Source: Sporosarcina sp. E16_8
GTDB lineage: Bacteria; Bacillota; Bacilli; Bacillales_A; Planococcaceae
Assembly (NCBI RefSeq): GCF_017347095.1
Contig: NZ_JADPRZ010000003.1
Span: forward strand, 124,001-188,000
Direction of reading: 5' to 3'
Length of the DNA stretch: 64,000 nt
Position 1 is the first letter of the stretch; every line of letters starts with the position of its first letter. A program made the position numbers and the translations under genes. Under the pieces are notes generated by a model. That model was not told the DNA's origin. It did no database searches and saw only the letters and a list, made by a program, of their open reading frames with translations. Below are positions 18,046 through 24,760 of this stretch, piece after piece.

Positions 18046-18206
18046 GTCATGATTAGTTTCTTACCTACACCACAGCAACCAACAGCAACCTTAGTGATAG
18101 TGACGCTCCACCCACGGCGTTCGTATTCTGCAATTAGTTCAGCTTCTGTCGATTCGGTTAATGTAATTACCTCGGTGTTCTCTTGTGGTGAATCTGCTTT
18201 TACCAT
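18033..18206 (-). CDS. hypothetical 57-aa phage protein
   Basis: ATG 18206 follows GGAGGG with 6-nt spacing. The peptide reads MVKADSPQENTEVITLTEST then EAELIAEYERRGWSVTITKV, ending with VGCCGVGKKLIMTWMT. The N-terminal half is acidic and helical; the C-terminal half carries adjacent cysteines. I do not recognise it. It is the first gene of the HNH-terminase run on the minus strand and would be co-transcribed with the packaging genes. Confidence 0.65.
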   Translation of the reverse strand: MVKADSPQENTEVITLTESTEAELIAEYERRGWSVTITKVAVGCCGVGKKLIMTWMT

Positions 18207-18336
18207 CTTCATCCCTCCAATTGATGTAGCTACATAACGGAGTAGCTAACCGAGATAGAATCACGCATCCTTTCTTGTGTTAGATATTTTTGAATCAGTT
18301 AGCAAGAAGGACCACCACCTTTTATATAGGTTTATT

Positions 18337-18430
18337 ATTTACAATCAATAGCACGCATCACACCTTAGATACTGAGTTAGCAATTGCTACTCAATCGACG
18401 GTATTTTGATGCGCACTATTCAATGTAAAT
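18337..18430. repeat. large imperfect inverted repeat with inner palindrome
   Basis: Arms at 18337-18360 and 18407-18430 are complementary at 20 of 24 positions. Between them, 18374-18392 is a near-perfect palindrome centred on TAGCAATTGCTA. The RNA on either strand could fold into a long branched hairpin. It lies in a 270-bp non-coding stretch upstream of the packaging genes. It may be a regulatory RNA, protein-binding site or late promoter control element; the stretch 18207-18476 holds no convincing gene. Confidence 0.6.
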
Positions 18431-18436
18431 GCATAT

Positions 18437-18463
18437 AAAAAAAGCCCACTCGATTGAGTAGAC
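18437..18463 (-). terminator. intrinsic terminator
   Basis: On the minus strand CTACTC pairs with GAGTGG across an AATC loop, followed by GC and seven T residues. It ends the transcript coming from the accessory genes before the packaging operon. Confidence 0.75.
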
Positions 18464-18476
18464 TTTTCATCATTAA

Positions 18477-18569
18477 CTATTCATCTTCTTCTGAATCAAT
18501 TGGCATTTTAATTGGTGTCGCTTCTTACATTCCTGCAGCAAACCCTTTGGATATTGGTTTGTTTGTCAT
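18477..18569 (-). pseudogene. tiny phage ORF interrupted by an in-frame stop
   Basis: ATG 18569 preceded by AAAGGTGGTGG starts MTNKPISKGFAAGM, then TAA at 18527-18525. The same frame resumes immediately as EATPIKMPIDSEEDE up to TAG at 18479-18477. Read through, it would be a 30-residue acidic peptide with a basic N-terminus. The good ribosome site and continued frame suggest a recently broken small gene, though a bare 14-aa peptide or stop readthrough is possible. A terminator follows directly. Confidence 0.4.
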
Positions 18570-18601
18570 GAGGCTATTACCACCACCTTTTATGTAATAG
18601 A

Positions 18602-18623
18602 AAAAACACCTCAGTGAGAGGTG
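18602..18623 (-). terminator. intrinsic terminator of the RexAB-like operon
   Basis: Minus-strand CACCTC and GAGGTG pair across TCACT and are followed by six T residues. It lies within 25 nt of the stop of the four-helix membrane protein gene. Confidence 0.85.
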
Positions 18624-18625
18624 CT

Positions 18626-19201
18626 TCATTCCTGTTTTTTATCAGATATTAACACATAGTACAATACTTTGAGATTCCTTATGGATATGGTGATTGTAAT
18701 CATAAGTATAAAATACCAAACACTTAGCATAGTAATTGTGTAAATACTAGCTTTAACACATTCATTTATACCTATTACAGGGAGTATTATAATCGATAGC
18801 AAACTTATAAAAATAGAAAAGAACTGAAATACTATTGATGCGCAGAAAAAGATCATCATTACATCAAACTTCTTTGATTCTGGTAATTGATCACTTTGCT
18901 CGTCTCTTAACATCCTGATTATTTCAGAATTAGATGTAGCTAAAACTGAAATACTGGCAATACTAAATCCAGCAAGAATTGACAAGAAGGTTAATGCCGT
19001 ATTGTTTAGGCTGATCAAGTTTGTTATAATCTCACCCAGCATAAGTTCCTTGCGAAACAAGTAGTATGCTATAGCAATCGCTAGCAAAGAAGGTACACCA
19101 ATGTCGACTATTTTCTCAGATTTTGTCGCCGCTTTATTATATCCCCAAAACATCGAAAACGGAAAATTATTAGCTTCCCAAAATTTCCGTAAACTTTTCA
19201 C
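18626..19201 (-). CDS. four-helix membrane protein, RexB/KwaA-like effector candidate
   Basis: 191 aa from GTG 19201 (GGGAGGG 10 nt upstream). Four hydrophobic segments are visible: about residues 32-50 (VDIGVPSLLAIAIAYYLF), 66-90 (NNTALTFLSILAGFSIASIS), 113-140 and 152-178. There is no catalytic motif, and the loops are short and charged. It is the second gene of a two-gene operon, 5 nt after the 309-aa gene, and is followed by its own terminator. A soluble sensor plus a small four-pass membrane partner is the architecture of lambda RexA-RexB and of Kiwa. The function as a membrane-depolarising effector is an inference. The operon is AT-rich relative to the structural genes, suggesting independent acquisition. 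Confidence 0.7.
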   Translation of the reverse strand: MKSLRKFWEANNFPFSMFWGYNKAATKSEKIVDIGVPSLLAIAIAYYLFRKELMLGEIITNLISLNNTALTFLSILAGFSIASISVLATSNSEIIRMLRDEQSDQLPESKKFDVMMIFFCASIVFQFFSIFISLLSIIILPVIGINECVKASIYTITMLSVWYFILMITITISIRNLKVLYYVLISDKKQE

Positions 19202-19206
19202 AAAAT

Positions 19207-20136
19207 TTATACCCTCCCTAAAATTTCTCTTTTTAAGATTAGATCTGAAAGCGCTGAATAGGTATCGTCTTTTAATGCGTTGTTATTATCATCAAACTTC
19301 ATAGTAAGTTCATGCTTTTCCGATAATTTACTGATGTATATCGTTTTAAATTCATCCCCGTCCTTCCCCCTGACCTTGATGTTGTTTATTCCTTTTATTG
19401 GTTTAATCGACCCGCGTGGTACTATGTTCTCCACAAATTGGTTCAATCCTCCGAGCTTATCTCTTTTATACTTGGCTAGCCATTCTATTTTCACATAGTT
19501 TGCTTCGAATTCTCTTGCCGATTTTCTTGCAGCTGAGATTATTTCATTTTCATATCCAGCATCTTTTTCTGCAGCTATCTCGACTTCGAGACTAGTTACA
19601 TTTATAGCTGAAATCTCATCAATAAAATCTTTCTTTAGGAGAGTGGATATTCCAAGGCTAAAGTAATTTTTCCTTTTCATTAGGTTTTCCCCAATTATAT
19701 TTAAATACTCAGAAACCCTATTCCTATTAACTTTTACATCTCCTTGCAATAGCAATAGTCCATCCTTTTTCCTCAAAGCGAAATAGACATGCTTATCTTC
19801 TCCTTCTCTTTTTTTCTTATTATTCTTTCTAGTTTTCATTGTATCCACATTTCTTAGATCTCCAACTCGACCGTATTCACCTGTCACAAACCGGCCCGCA
19901 AGGTAGATTTCCTTTTTTTCGCCGACCTGAAATTCAGTTACGTCCTCTACAGCAAGAAACCAATTAGATCCATAATTTTGCTTAATATCTGCTAAATCTT
20001 CAACCATACATCTCATAAAAATTTCTTTTAAAGATTCATAATCCAAAAAATACTGGTACTCATCTTTTCCTTTAACTTTTACAATCCTAGTAAATTCTAG
20101 TTCATATGCGTAAAAATTCTTTGTTTTTGTCACCAT
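19207..20136 (-). CDS. RexA-like / DUF4868-like soluble protein, sensor candidate
   Basis: 309 aa, ATG 20136 after AAAGGGG. It starts NFYAYELEF, similar to the FYATY start of lambda RexA. The centre VYFALRKKDGLLLLQGDVKV is followed by SEYLNIIGENLMKRKNYFSL, resembling in order the RexA segments FLFVEGDTIGFARTVFG and LTDFLIGKGMSL. Near the C-terminus, GKDGDEFKTIYISKLSEKHE and NNNALKDDTYSALSDLIL parallel RexA AKDEAGDILTEHYLSEKGH and NAEIAEEMAYCYARMKSDIL. A lysine-rich loop (KTRKNNKKKREGEDK, near residue 105) could bind nucleic acid. With its membrane partner it would be a prophage-encoded abortive-infection module. The alignment is by eye and unverified; DUF4868 (KwaB) is an alternative family. 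Confidence 0.55.
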   Translation of the reverse strand: MVTKTKNFYAYELEFTRIVKVKGKDEYQYFLDYESLKEIFMRCMVEDLADIKQNYGSNWFLAVEDVTEFQVGEKKEIYLAGRFVTGEYGRVGDLRNVDTMKTRKNNKKKREGEDKHVYFALRKKDGLLLLQGDVKVNRNRVSEYLNIIGENLMKRKNYFSLGISTLLKKDFIDEISAINVTSLEVEIAAEKDAGYENEIISAARKSAREFEANYVKIEWLAKYKRDKLGGLNQFVENIVPRGSIKPIKGINNIKVRGKDGDEFKTIYISKLSEKHELTMKFDDNNNALKDDTYSALSDLILKREILGRV

Positions 20137-20518
20137 TTTAATTTCCCCTTTAACTGTATGAATTTACTGACTCTATCATACATTAACTAGGGGACTAGGT
20201 ATATCAAATGGACTAAAAAGAACACTAGTTCCGTTAATATTATATCATTTTTTCGACAATATCAAACAAAAATAACCGGCAAGTTTTAAAGGGGACTAAA
20301 AAACTCACCGGTTATATCTGATAAAATACACCCGCACAATTGACCGCGTTAGCAGCATACTTGAGTGTGTATATAAGAGGGGAAATGAGTGAGTATCGAG
20401 AAAGGCTCCAATGGCTGTAGTCGCCTGTTTTCTTTTCATCTCACAATACAATTATCGCACGTCTATCACCAAATGCTCTGCCATAATCCTGCCAAAATAC
20501 TGCCATATTATTTTAAGC
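20137..20518 (-). promoter_or_regulatory. intergenic region with terminator and AT-rich leader
   Basis: This 380-bp gap separates the HEPN gene from the RexA-like gene. On the minus strand it contains a strong terminator (next entry). Closer to 20136 it has short repeats of ACTAGG/GGACTA (20185-20225) that could be an operator. The part 20320-20470 has a 44-codon open frame (MKRKQATTAIGAFLDTHS...) without a ribosome site and is probably non-coding or a remnant. Confidence 0.5.
20265..20316 (-). terminator. intrinsic terminator upstream of the RexA-like gene
   Basis: Minus-strand ATAACCGG-TG-AGTTTT pairs with AAAACT-TG-CCGGTTAT around a 13-nt loop and is followed by TTTTTG. The stem of 14 pairs has a two-base internal bulge. 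It isolates the two-gene operon from transcription entering from the HEPN gene. Confidence 0.75.
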
Positions 20519-21781
20519 TTATATAATATTTTCAAGAGGGTCTATTCCGAGTCTAAGACAAATTGCAATATATTCACTTTTTTTTGTCGAGTTTTCACTG
20601 AAATATTTATTTAAAGCAATCCTAAGCTTATTTGGAAATGGAGACGCTTGAAAGATTCTTTGGATAGATTGCACTATATTATCACTTAAATCTATAATAT
20701 CTAAATGTCCTATTATAGATTTAATGGAACCGTTACCAAAGTTAAAATCATTTAATAGAGGACTTTCATCCGCATAAATTAAAGATTCGTACATTCTAAA
20801 ATATCCATGCCGAAGTAAATGCCCACACTCAATTTCTGTAGGGATAGCATCAGTATTATTATTAATGAAATGTATTATAGCTTCCTCTTTTTCTGTTCCC
20901 AAGTATCCATTCAATATCAAACTCGTGAATATACTAAGTTTTCCGGGAGTGCTTTTGTTTAACTTAACTCTCCATAAATTTCTTATTCCGGTAGTGTCAG
21001 AATGATAGAATGTAGAAACCTTTTCCGGATACTCTGCAAGGAAATAAAGTTCTAATTGTTCATATCCTTTAATGAATTCGATTAATTTTCTACTAATAAC
21101 TGTGTTCAAGTTTATTATTTCATTCAAAAATGCCATTGCCCTTCCTTCATCAGCTGGATATATAAAACTACTCTTTGCAAACATACTATTTAGTTCAGTA
21201 ATAAACTCATCAATGCTATCCTCTTGAATGGCACTTGGAATCTCCCTAATTAAATACATAAAATCGGCATCGTCTCTAGTGTAATTCAAATCAAAATGTC
21301 TCTTTATTTTTTTTGTTAACGAATCCTTACTACCTTCCACAACAAATTTTGTCAAATTAGAAATTAGAAAAAACCAAAAAGCTTCAACGTGTGAAGCTTT
21401 AATGATGTTTGGTTTAGAATGCGCGCAGTCATTTCTTCGATATCTCCAATAAATAGCTTGTTGCCGTATATCATCTGAAATATTAAATATTTTTTTATTG
21501 TCATCTCTCTTCTTAATAGCCTCATTGACTGCTGTGTCCCAGGCTTCCTCTTTCCTCAAATCTCTCTTTATACTTTCCCAAACTTGCTCTTGGTAATAAT
21601 CAGGTCTTTCTGCATTCAAAATTCTTTCTTTAATAATTTGTTGAAAGCCTAAAAAAGAAAATAGTAATGCCGCTTTATATGCTGATGCTTTATAACAAGT
21701 AATACTTTCCTCAAATAGATTTTTATTTTCTATATTAAGTGACTGTAAATCTTCTATCCAATCCTCGATTGGTAATCTCAT
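20519..21781 (-). CDS. HEPN-domain protein, candidate abortive-infection ribonuclease
   Basis: 420 aa, ATG 21781 after AAAAAGGGAGGG. Residues 15-165 are all-helical, beginning with a paired helix (FEESITCYKASAYKAALLFS). They contain R116-N117-D-C-A-H121 in YWRYRRNDCAH, the R-x4-H catalytic motif of HEPN ribonucleases. The remaining 250 residues are helical with no domain I recognise and may sense infection. No partner nucleotidyltransferase or antitoxin is adjacent, so it is probably a stand-alone Abi-type effector rather than a toxin-antitoxin. AT-rich composition and position in the cargo segment between late regulator and packaging genes fit a moron. Function is inference. Confidence 0.65.
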   Translation of the reverse strand: MRLPIEDWIEDLQSLNIENKNLFEESITCYKASAYKAALLFSFLGFQQIIKERILNAERPDYYQEQVWESIKRDLRKEEAWDTAVNEAIKKRDDNKKIFNISDDIRQQAIYWRYRRNDCAHSKPNIIKASHVEAFWFFLISNLTKFVVEGSKDSLTKKIKRHFDLNYTRDDADFMYLIREIPSAIQEDSIDEFITELNSMFAKSSFIYPADEGRAMAFLNEIINLNTVISRKLIEFIKGYEQLELYFLAEYPEKVSTFYHSDTTGIRNLWRVKLNKSTPGKLSIFTSLILNGYLGTEKEEAIIHFINNNTDAIPTEIECGHLLRHGYFRMYESLIYADESPLLNDFNFGNGSIKSIIGHLDIIDLSDNIVQSIQRIFQASPFPNKLRIALNKYFSENSTKKSEYIAICLRLGIDPLENII

Positions 21782-21857
21782 ATTAAACCCTCCCTTTTTA
21801 ATTACAACAATAATACTATACTTTTACAATTCCACCTAAACTACAGACAACTAAGTT

Positions 21858-22157
21858 TTATAACCATCCACGACCAGTAGATCTTCGGGAATTCCTTTTG
21901 AACATCTTCTGGGCCATCTCATGCATTTCATCTACAGGCTTCGAACGTATCAAATCCGATACATCTTTACTGATTATTTTTCGTTCACCCACCTTATATC
22001 CCTTTTCATTCAGTTCAACCGCAGCCTTTGTAACACTCTCCAACTCTACATATAGCTTGATGGCTGTTCCCTCAAACGTTTCTGGTACATATTCCTCAAC
22101 CCTCTTAATGTAATTAGTCAACGCTTCAATTTCCTTTTTAGCTTCATCGATGGTCAT
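21858..22157 (-). CDS. hypothetical coiled-coil phage protein
   Basis: 99 aa. ATG 22157 is chosen because GGGAGG stands 8 nt upstream; the ATG two codons earlier is only 2 nt from it. It begins MTIDEAKKEIEALTNYIKRV and has a charged heptad pattern, a middle LYVELESVTKAAVELNEKGYKVG, and a basic end (KRNSRRSTGRGW). Such proteins occur downstream of the late regulator in Bacillales phages. No function is known. A promoter-like TATTATAGT lies just upstream. Confidence 0.65.
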   Translation of the reverse strand: MTIDEAKKEIEALTNYIKRVEEYVPETFEGTAIKLYVELESVTKAAVELNEKGYKVGERKIISKDVSDLIRSKPVDEMHEMAQKMFKRNSRRSTGRGWL

Positions 22158-22191
22158 TTCCATATCCTCCCTTTACTCTCCTTTGGATGTA

Positions 22192-22299
22192 CTATAATAC
22201 ATAGACTGTTGCGTTCGGCATTTCCTGTAATCCCTTATTCTTTAAGGCTCTAAGTGCTTTTTTGATTATCAATGTAACATAGGCATATTTATGTGCCAT
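22192..22299 (-). CDS. possible 35-aa peptide
   Basis: An open frame from ATG 22299 reads MAHKYAYVTLIIKKALRALK then NKGLQEMPNATVYVL. Codon usage looks coding-like and the peptide is amphipathic. There is no Shine-Dalgarno sequence, so it may be the remnant of a larger gene. It fills the 160-bp gap after the tyrosine recombinase gene. Confidence 0.3.
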   Translation of the reverse strand: MAHKYAYVTLIIKKALRALKNKGLQEMPNATVYVL

Positions 22300-22319
22300 A
22301 TAGTCTAAAAAAGAATGGA

Positions 22320-22862
22320 TCAGTAATCAAAGTTTCTGATTGCCTTATCCATAATATCTTGATTTATCCCTATATATCGCTTTGTTACCTCTTCTGATGA
22401 GTGACTATATAACTCTTGTAAGAGCGCTATATTCTTCGTCCGTTCATAGAAATGGTATCCAAACGTCTTCCGCATTGAGTGTGTCCCTATGCGACTTAAT
22501 CCGCACTCTTCGCCCGCTGCACGAATAACACGATAGGCTGTCGTCCTGCTGATAGGTTTATTCACGCCTTTTCTAGACTTAAATAAATAATCCTCATCGT
22601 CCAGGTCCGCTATAAAGGGTTTGAGCTCTTTACGCAATTTAGGGCTGATAAGGATTTCTTTTTTCTTCAAGGTTTTCTTTTCGACCAATAATAGTCTTTC
22701 ACCTAAGACGTCTTTTTTCTTGATTGGTAGCATATCAGAAATCCGCAATGTCGAGTAAATTCCAAAGACAAACAACATGTGATTACGCGCGTTCGTTCTT
22801 TTTAGATAACTTTTCATTTCTTCAATTTTTTCGATATCCCGAATTGGTTCAACGAATTTCAT
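22320..22862 (-). CDS. small tyrosine recombinase (catalytic domain only)
   Basis: 180 aa, ATG 22862 after AGGAGGTG. It contains the tyrosine recombinase set: arginine in YSTLRISDML (about residue 38), HSMR with a following H in HSMRKTFGYH (about 128), H in ELYSHSSEEV and tyrosine in KRYIGI near 164. The N-terminal core-binding domain is missing, as in other short phage recombinases that sit beside late regulators. Integration is already served by the serine integrase, so a role in genome resolution or gene control is more likely. It overlaps the upstream ArpU-like gene by 4 nt, so they are coupled. Confidence 0.85.
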   Translation of the reverse strand: MKFVEPIRDIEKIEEMKSYLKRTNARNHMLFVFGIYSTLRISDMLPIKKKDVLGERLLLVEKKTLKKKEILISPKLRKELKPFIADLDDEDYLFKSRKGVNKPISRTTAYRVIRAAGEECGLSRIGTHSMRKTFGYHFYERTKNIALLQELYSHSSEEVTKRYIGINQDIMDKAIRNFDY

Positions 22863-23305
22863 TGTACTGGCACCTCCTCCTTATATACTTCCACTTTGAG
22901 AGCAAAGGCCAATTTGTAGAAAGCGCGTGATTTCAAACGGAAATAATTACGTTCAGACATATTCAGCTCGGCGTACGTTTGATAATCATACAATTCCTCC
23001 GCTTCTAAATAACGTTGCACAATTATTGCCCGCTCATCCCTTGGTAACCGATTTACTGCACGTGCAAACCAATCGATAAATCGATTCCGTTCACGTTCAT
23101 AGTCCACATTTGCAATAGCTGCTGATTCTGTCGATGAACCTGGTAGCCCACCTGTATTAAGAACTAGTGTGTAAGCGGCTGTAATGGATGGTAGTCTATC
23201 TAAATTTGTTTGGAGTAGGTACATTCTGTATTTTTCCAGCAACGATTCCACGGTTTCCCTTGTCGATTTACGGTCAATCTCCGGTAAAATGAATTGCATT
23301 TGCAT
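22859..23305 (-). CDS. ArpU-type late transcription regulator
   Basis: 148 aa. ATG 23305 is preferred because GGGAGG lies 8 nt upstream. It has the ArpU/RinA layout: an N-terminal segment (TRETVESLLEKYRMYL), the middle TAAYTLVLNTGGLPGSS, and a C-terminal sigma-region-4-like helix-turn-helix (LPRDERAIIVQRYL; YQTYAELNMSERNYFRLK). Proteins of this family activate late genes of phages in Bacillales, Enterococcus and Staphylococcus. It sits at the early/late boundary, directly after a strong terminator, as expected for a switch gene. Confidence 0.85.
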   Translation of the reverse strand: MQMQFILPEIDRKSTRETVESLLEKYRMYLLQTNLDRLPSITAAYTLVLNTGGLPGSSTESAAIANVDYERERNRFIDWFARAVNRLPRDERAIIVQRYLEAEELYDYQTYAELNMSERNYFRLKSRAFYKLAFALKVEVYKEEVPVQ

Positions 23306-23324
23306 ATACATTTCCTCCCTTTTA

Positions 23325-23380
23325 GATAAAATAAAAAGGACGCCAAACGACACGCAGTAATTGCGTATCGTTCGACGTCC
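23325..23380 (-). terminator. strong intrinsic terminator before the ArpU-like gene
   Basis: On the minus strand GGACG-(TC)-GAACGATACGC and GCGTGTCGTTTGGCGTCC fold into a stem of about 17 pairs around an AATTACT loop, followed by TTTTTATTTTAT. It separates the small genes 23445-23781 from the late regulator. The regulator therefore needs its own promoter or read-through. Confidence 0.85.
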
Positions 23381-23444
23381 TCAGGCTTTCCGGTCTTGGA
23401 CTTATTCTGTTACATTCATCATACCATGTTTTTATGTAACATGA

Positions 23445-23645
23445 CTATATTAGATATTCTCCGACTAATTTCACTTTATGTGCTTTACCTTTCGCAGTTT
23501 GAATCGTGGTCTCGCCGTGCTGTGGGAGCTGTATAAGCTTAATAGTTCCGCTCACTCCGTCAAGCACGATGATTTTCACTTTACCCGTTTCGAGATCGGC
23601 AAATTCATTCGTTTTATGCGTATAATCTACGATATCAACATGCAT
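23445..23645 (-). CDS. XtrA/YqaO-like small phage protein
   Basis: 66 aa. ATG 23645 is chosen because AGAGGTG lies 5 nt upstream. The end LIQLPQHGETTIQTAKGKAHKVKLV matches the motif LP-HGET-I-T--GK--RV of the PBSX XtrA / YqaO family, which lies close to the ArpU-like gene in defective prophages of Bacillus. Function is unknown. Confidence 0.7.
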   Translation of the reverse strand: MHVDIVDYTHKTNEFADLETGKVKIIVLDGVSGTIKLIQLPQHGETTIQTAKGKAHKVKLVGEYLI

Positions 23646-23649
23646 TAAC

Positions 23650-23781
23650 TCACCTCTTTCCCCAATTTCGCTCATATTCTTTTTCTAGTTTATCATCATC
23701 CATTTTTTCTAACGCTTCCCGATTCCACATCGTCCACATTAGCAGCCACTCAATCATCGAACTGCGTTGGTCCTCAGTCAT
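23650..23781 (-). CDS. small hypothetical phage protein
   Basis: 43 aa from ATG 23781, or 47 aa from an ATG at 23793. It reads MTEDQRSSMIEWLLMWTMWN then REALEKMDDDKLEKEYERNW. The tryptophan-rich helix followed by an acidic helix is typical of tiny proteins near the early/late junction. Its stop is 4 nt from the start of the XtrA-like gene, so they form one transcription unit. Not recognised. Confidence 0.55.
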   Translation of the reverse strand: MTEDQRSSMIEWLLMWTMWNREALEKMDDDKLEKEYERNWGKR

Positions 23782-23849
23782 TAATATTCCCATCCCTCAT
23801 GATAGCTGTTTTATTATTCTTGATGTCGATTTATGTCGAACGAATGGGA

Positions 23850-23878
23850 TTGATAATTTAATATTTTCAGATTATAAT
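23850..23878 (+). promoter_or_regulatory. sigma-A promoter, near-consensus
   Basis: TTGATA (23850-23855), a 17-nt spacer and TATAAT (23873-23878). It drives the plus strand, against the surrounding minus-strand genes, into a short unit that ends at a terminator about 180 nt downstream. Confidence 0.8.
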
Positions 23879-23950
23879 AAAGGTGGATATAGAGTAGACC
23901 CTATGGACCTAATCAACCCAAATAATCACGGGTCGCAGAAAGTGATTAAT

Positions 23951-24049
23951 ATGCAAATCAACATTACTATTACAGTAAAAGTTGACCCGCGCGCGATTAA
24001 CATTCTCGTCGCGGTAGGCTCCATAGCCGCAAAACTGCTCGGTCTCTGA
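23951..24049 (+). CDS. putative 32-aa hydrophobic peptide in a short plus-strand unit
   Basis: ATG 23951 starts MQINITITVKVDPRAINILV then AVGSIAAKLLGL, an amphipathic to hydrophobic peptide. The same frame is open from ATG 23903 (48 aa), but neither start has a strong ribosome site. The stop codon lies within the terminator stem. The unit has its own consensus promoter and terminator. It could be a type I toxin-like peptide, a short regulatory RNA, or both. I do not recognise the family. Confidence 0.45.
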   Translation: MQINITITVKVDPRAINILVAVGSIAAKLLGL

Positions 24050-24063
24050 CCGGGCTTTTTGTT
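24037..24063 (+). terminator. intrinsic terminator of the short plus-strand unit
   Basis: GCTCGGTC pairs with GACCGGGC around TCT and is followed by five T residues, G and TTT. It overlaps the stop codon of the 32-aa peptide. Confidence 0.85.
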
Positions 24064-24094
24064 TATTGCTACCCCGTACGAATGAGGTGATTAC

Positions 24095-24310
24095 ATGACA
24101 GAAAAACCAAGGCTTGTTGTTAAGAGTGAAAATGAAACCGGTTTAAATACTCACTTCTTGGATACTAAAACAAAGGAAGTAATAACCAGAGGAGATCTCG
24201 CAAAACGAATCAATAAGGGTGAATATCCTGATTACCACGTTGCAAAAGTCAGTGGTAGAAATATCATTAAATCCAACCCTGATGGTAATAAGAAAAATAA
24301 CTTAGACTAA
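24095..24310 (+). CDS. DUF3892-like small protein
   Basis: 71 aa, ATG 24095 after GAGGTG. The pattern NTHFLDTKTKEVITRGDLAK, IKKGEY-type spacing (INKGEYPDYHV), VSGRNIIKSNPDG and the NNLD end match DUF3892-type proteins common in Bacillales. No activity is known for the family. It is plus strand, next to the short unit at 23.9-24.06 kb and against the direction of the replication genes, so it belongs to the cargo. A separate promoter was not identified. Confidence 0.65.
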   Translation: MTEKPRLVVKSENETGLNTHFLDTKTKEVITRGDLAKRINKGEYPDYHVAKVSGRNIIKSNPDGNKKNNLD

Positions 24311-24442
24311 AATACGTATTGGGGTAGCAATAATATTTTCAATATCCGTAACCCTGCTTCACATGAAATCTCGCATTTTTCTCCATGTAGATTGGTTTAT
24401 TTTGATTTAATTAGTCACGCCGTATGGTCGAACTGCGTACTA

Positions 24443-24628
24443 CTAATTCTTCTTTTTATAGACATCAATGCGTTTTACAGCTTGCTCACCATGCGTTCCA
24501 GTTTCAATTTGAGAGCCGGACATACCTACTGGATAACCTCTACTCATGAGGAAATCGAAAACTTCTTTCGCTATTGCTTCGTTGTGGCAATAAATAATAT
24601 ACTCCATGTTTGAAAACTGTACTTCCAT
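24443..24628 (-). CDS. hypothetical small protein
   Basis: 61 aa from ATG 24628, 7 nt after AAAGGAG. It reads MEVQFSNMEYIIYCHNEAIA then KEVFDFLMSRGYPVGMSGSQ, an alpha/beta pattern of a small single-domain protein. Upstream, the sequence AGAAAGG is repeated three times in tandem (24635-24657), giving three Shine-Dalgarno-like cores. No family recognised. It is the only minus-strand gene between two plus-strand cargo genes. Confidence 0.55.
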   Translation of the reverse strand: MEVQFSNMEYIIYCHNEAIAKEVFDFLMSRGYPVGMSGSQIETGTHGEQAVKRIDVYKKKN

Positions 24629-24760
24629 TTCCATTCTCCTTTCTCCTTTCTCCTTTCTACCACATATTTTGTGTCACCCGTGACTCAGTTTGGTCGAAAT
24701 GCGCAGCTATGATATTACTTTTTCAAACTCTGGTATACTATCCAAAAAGGGGATGAAATT

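Noticed and set aside
20320-20470. Possible remnant of an integrase gene or another attachment site
   Set aside because: The minus-strand reading (WQYFGRIMAEHL; MKRKQATTAIGAFLDTHS) is too short and lacks conserved residues, so no assignment is supported.
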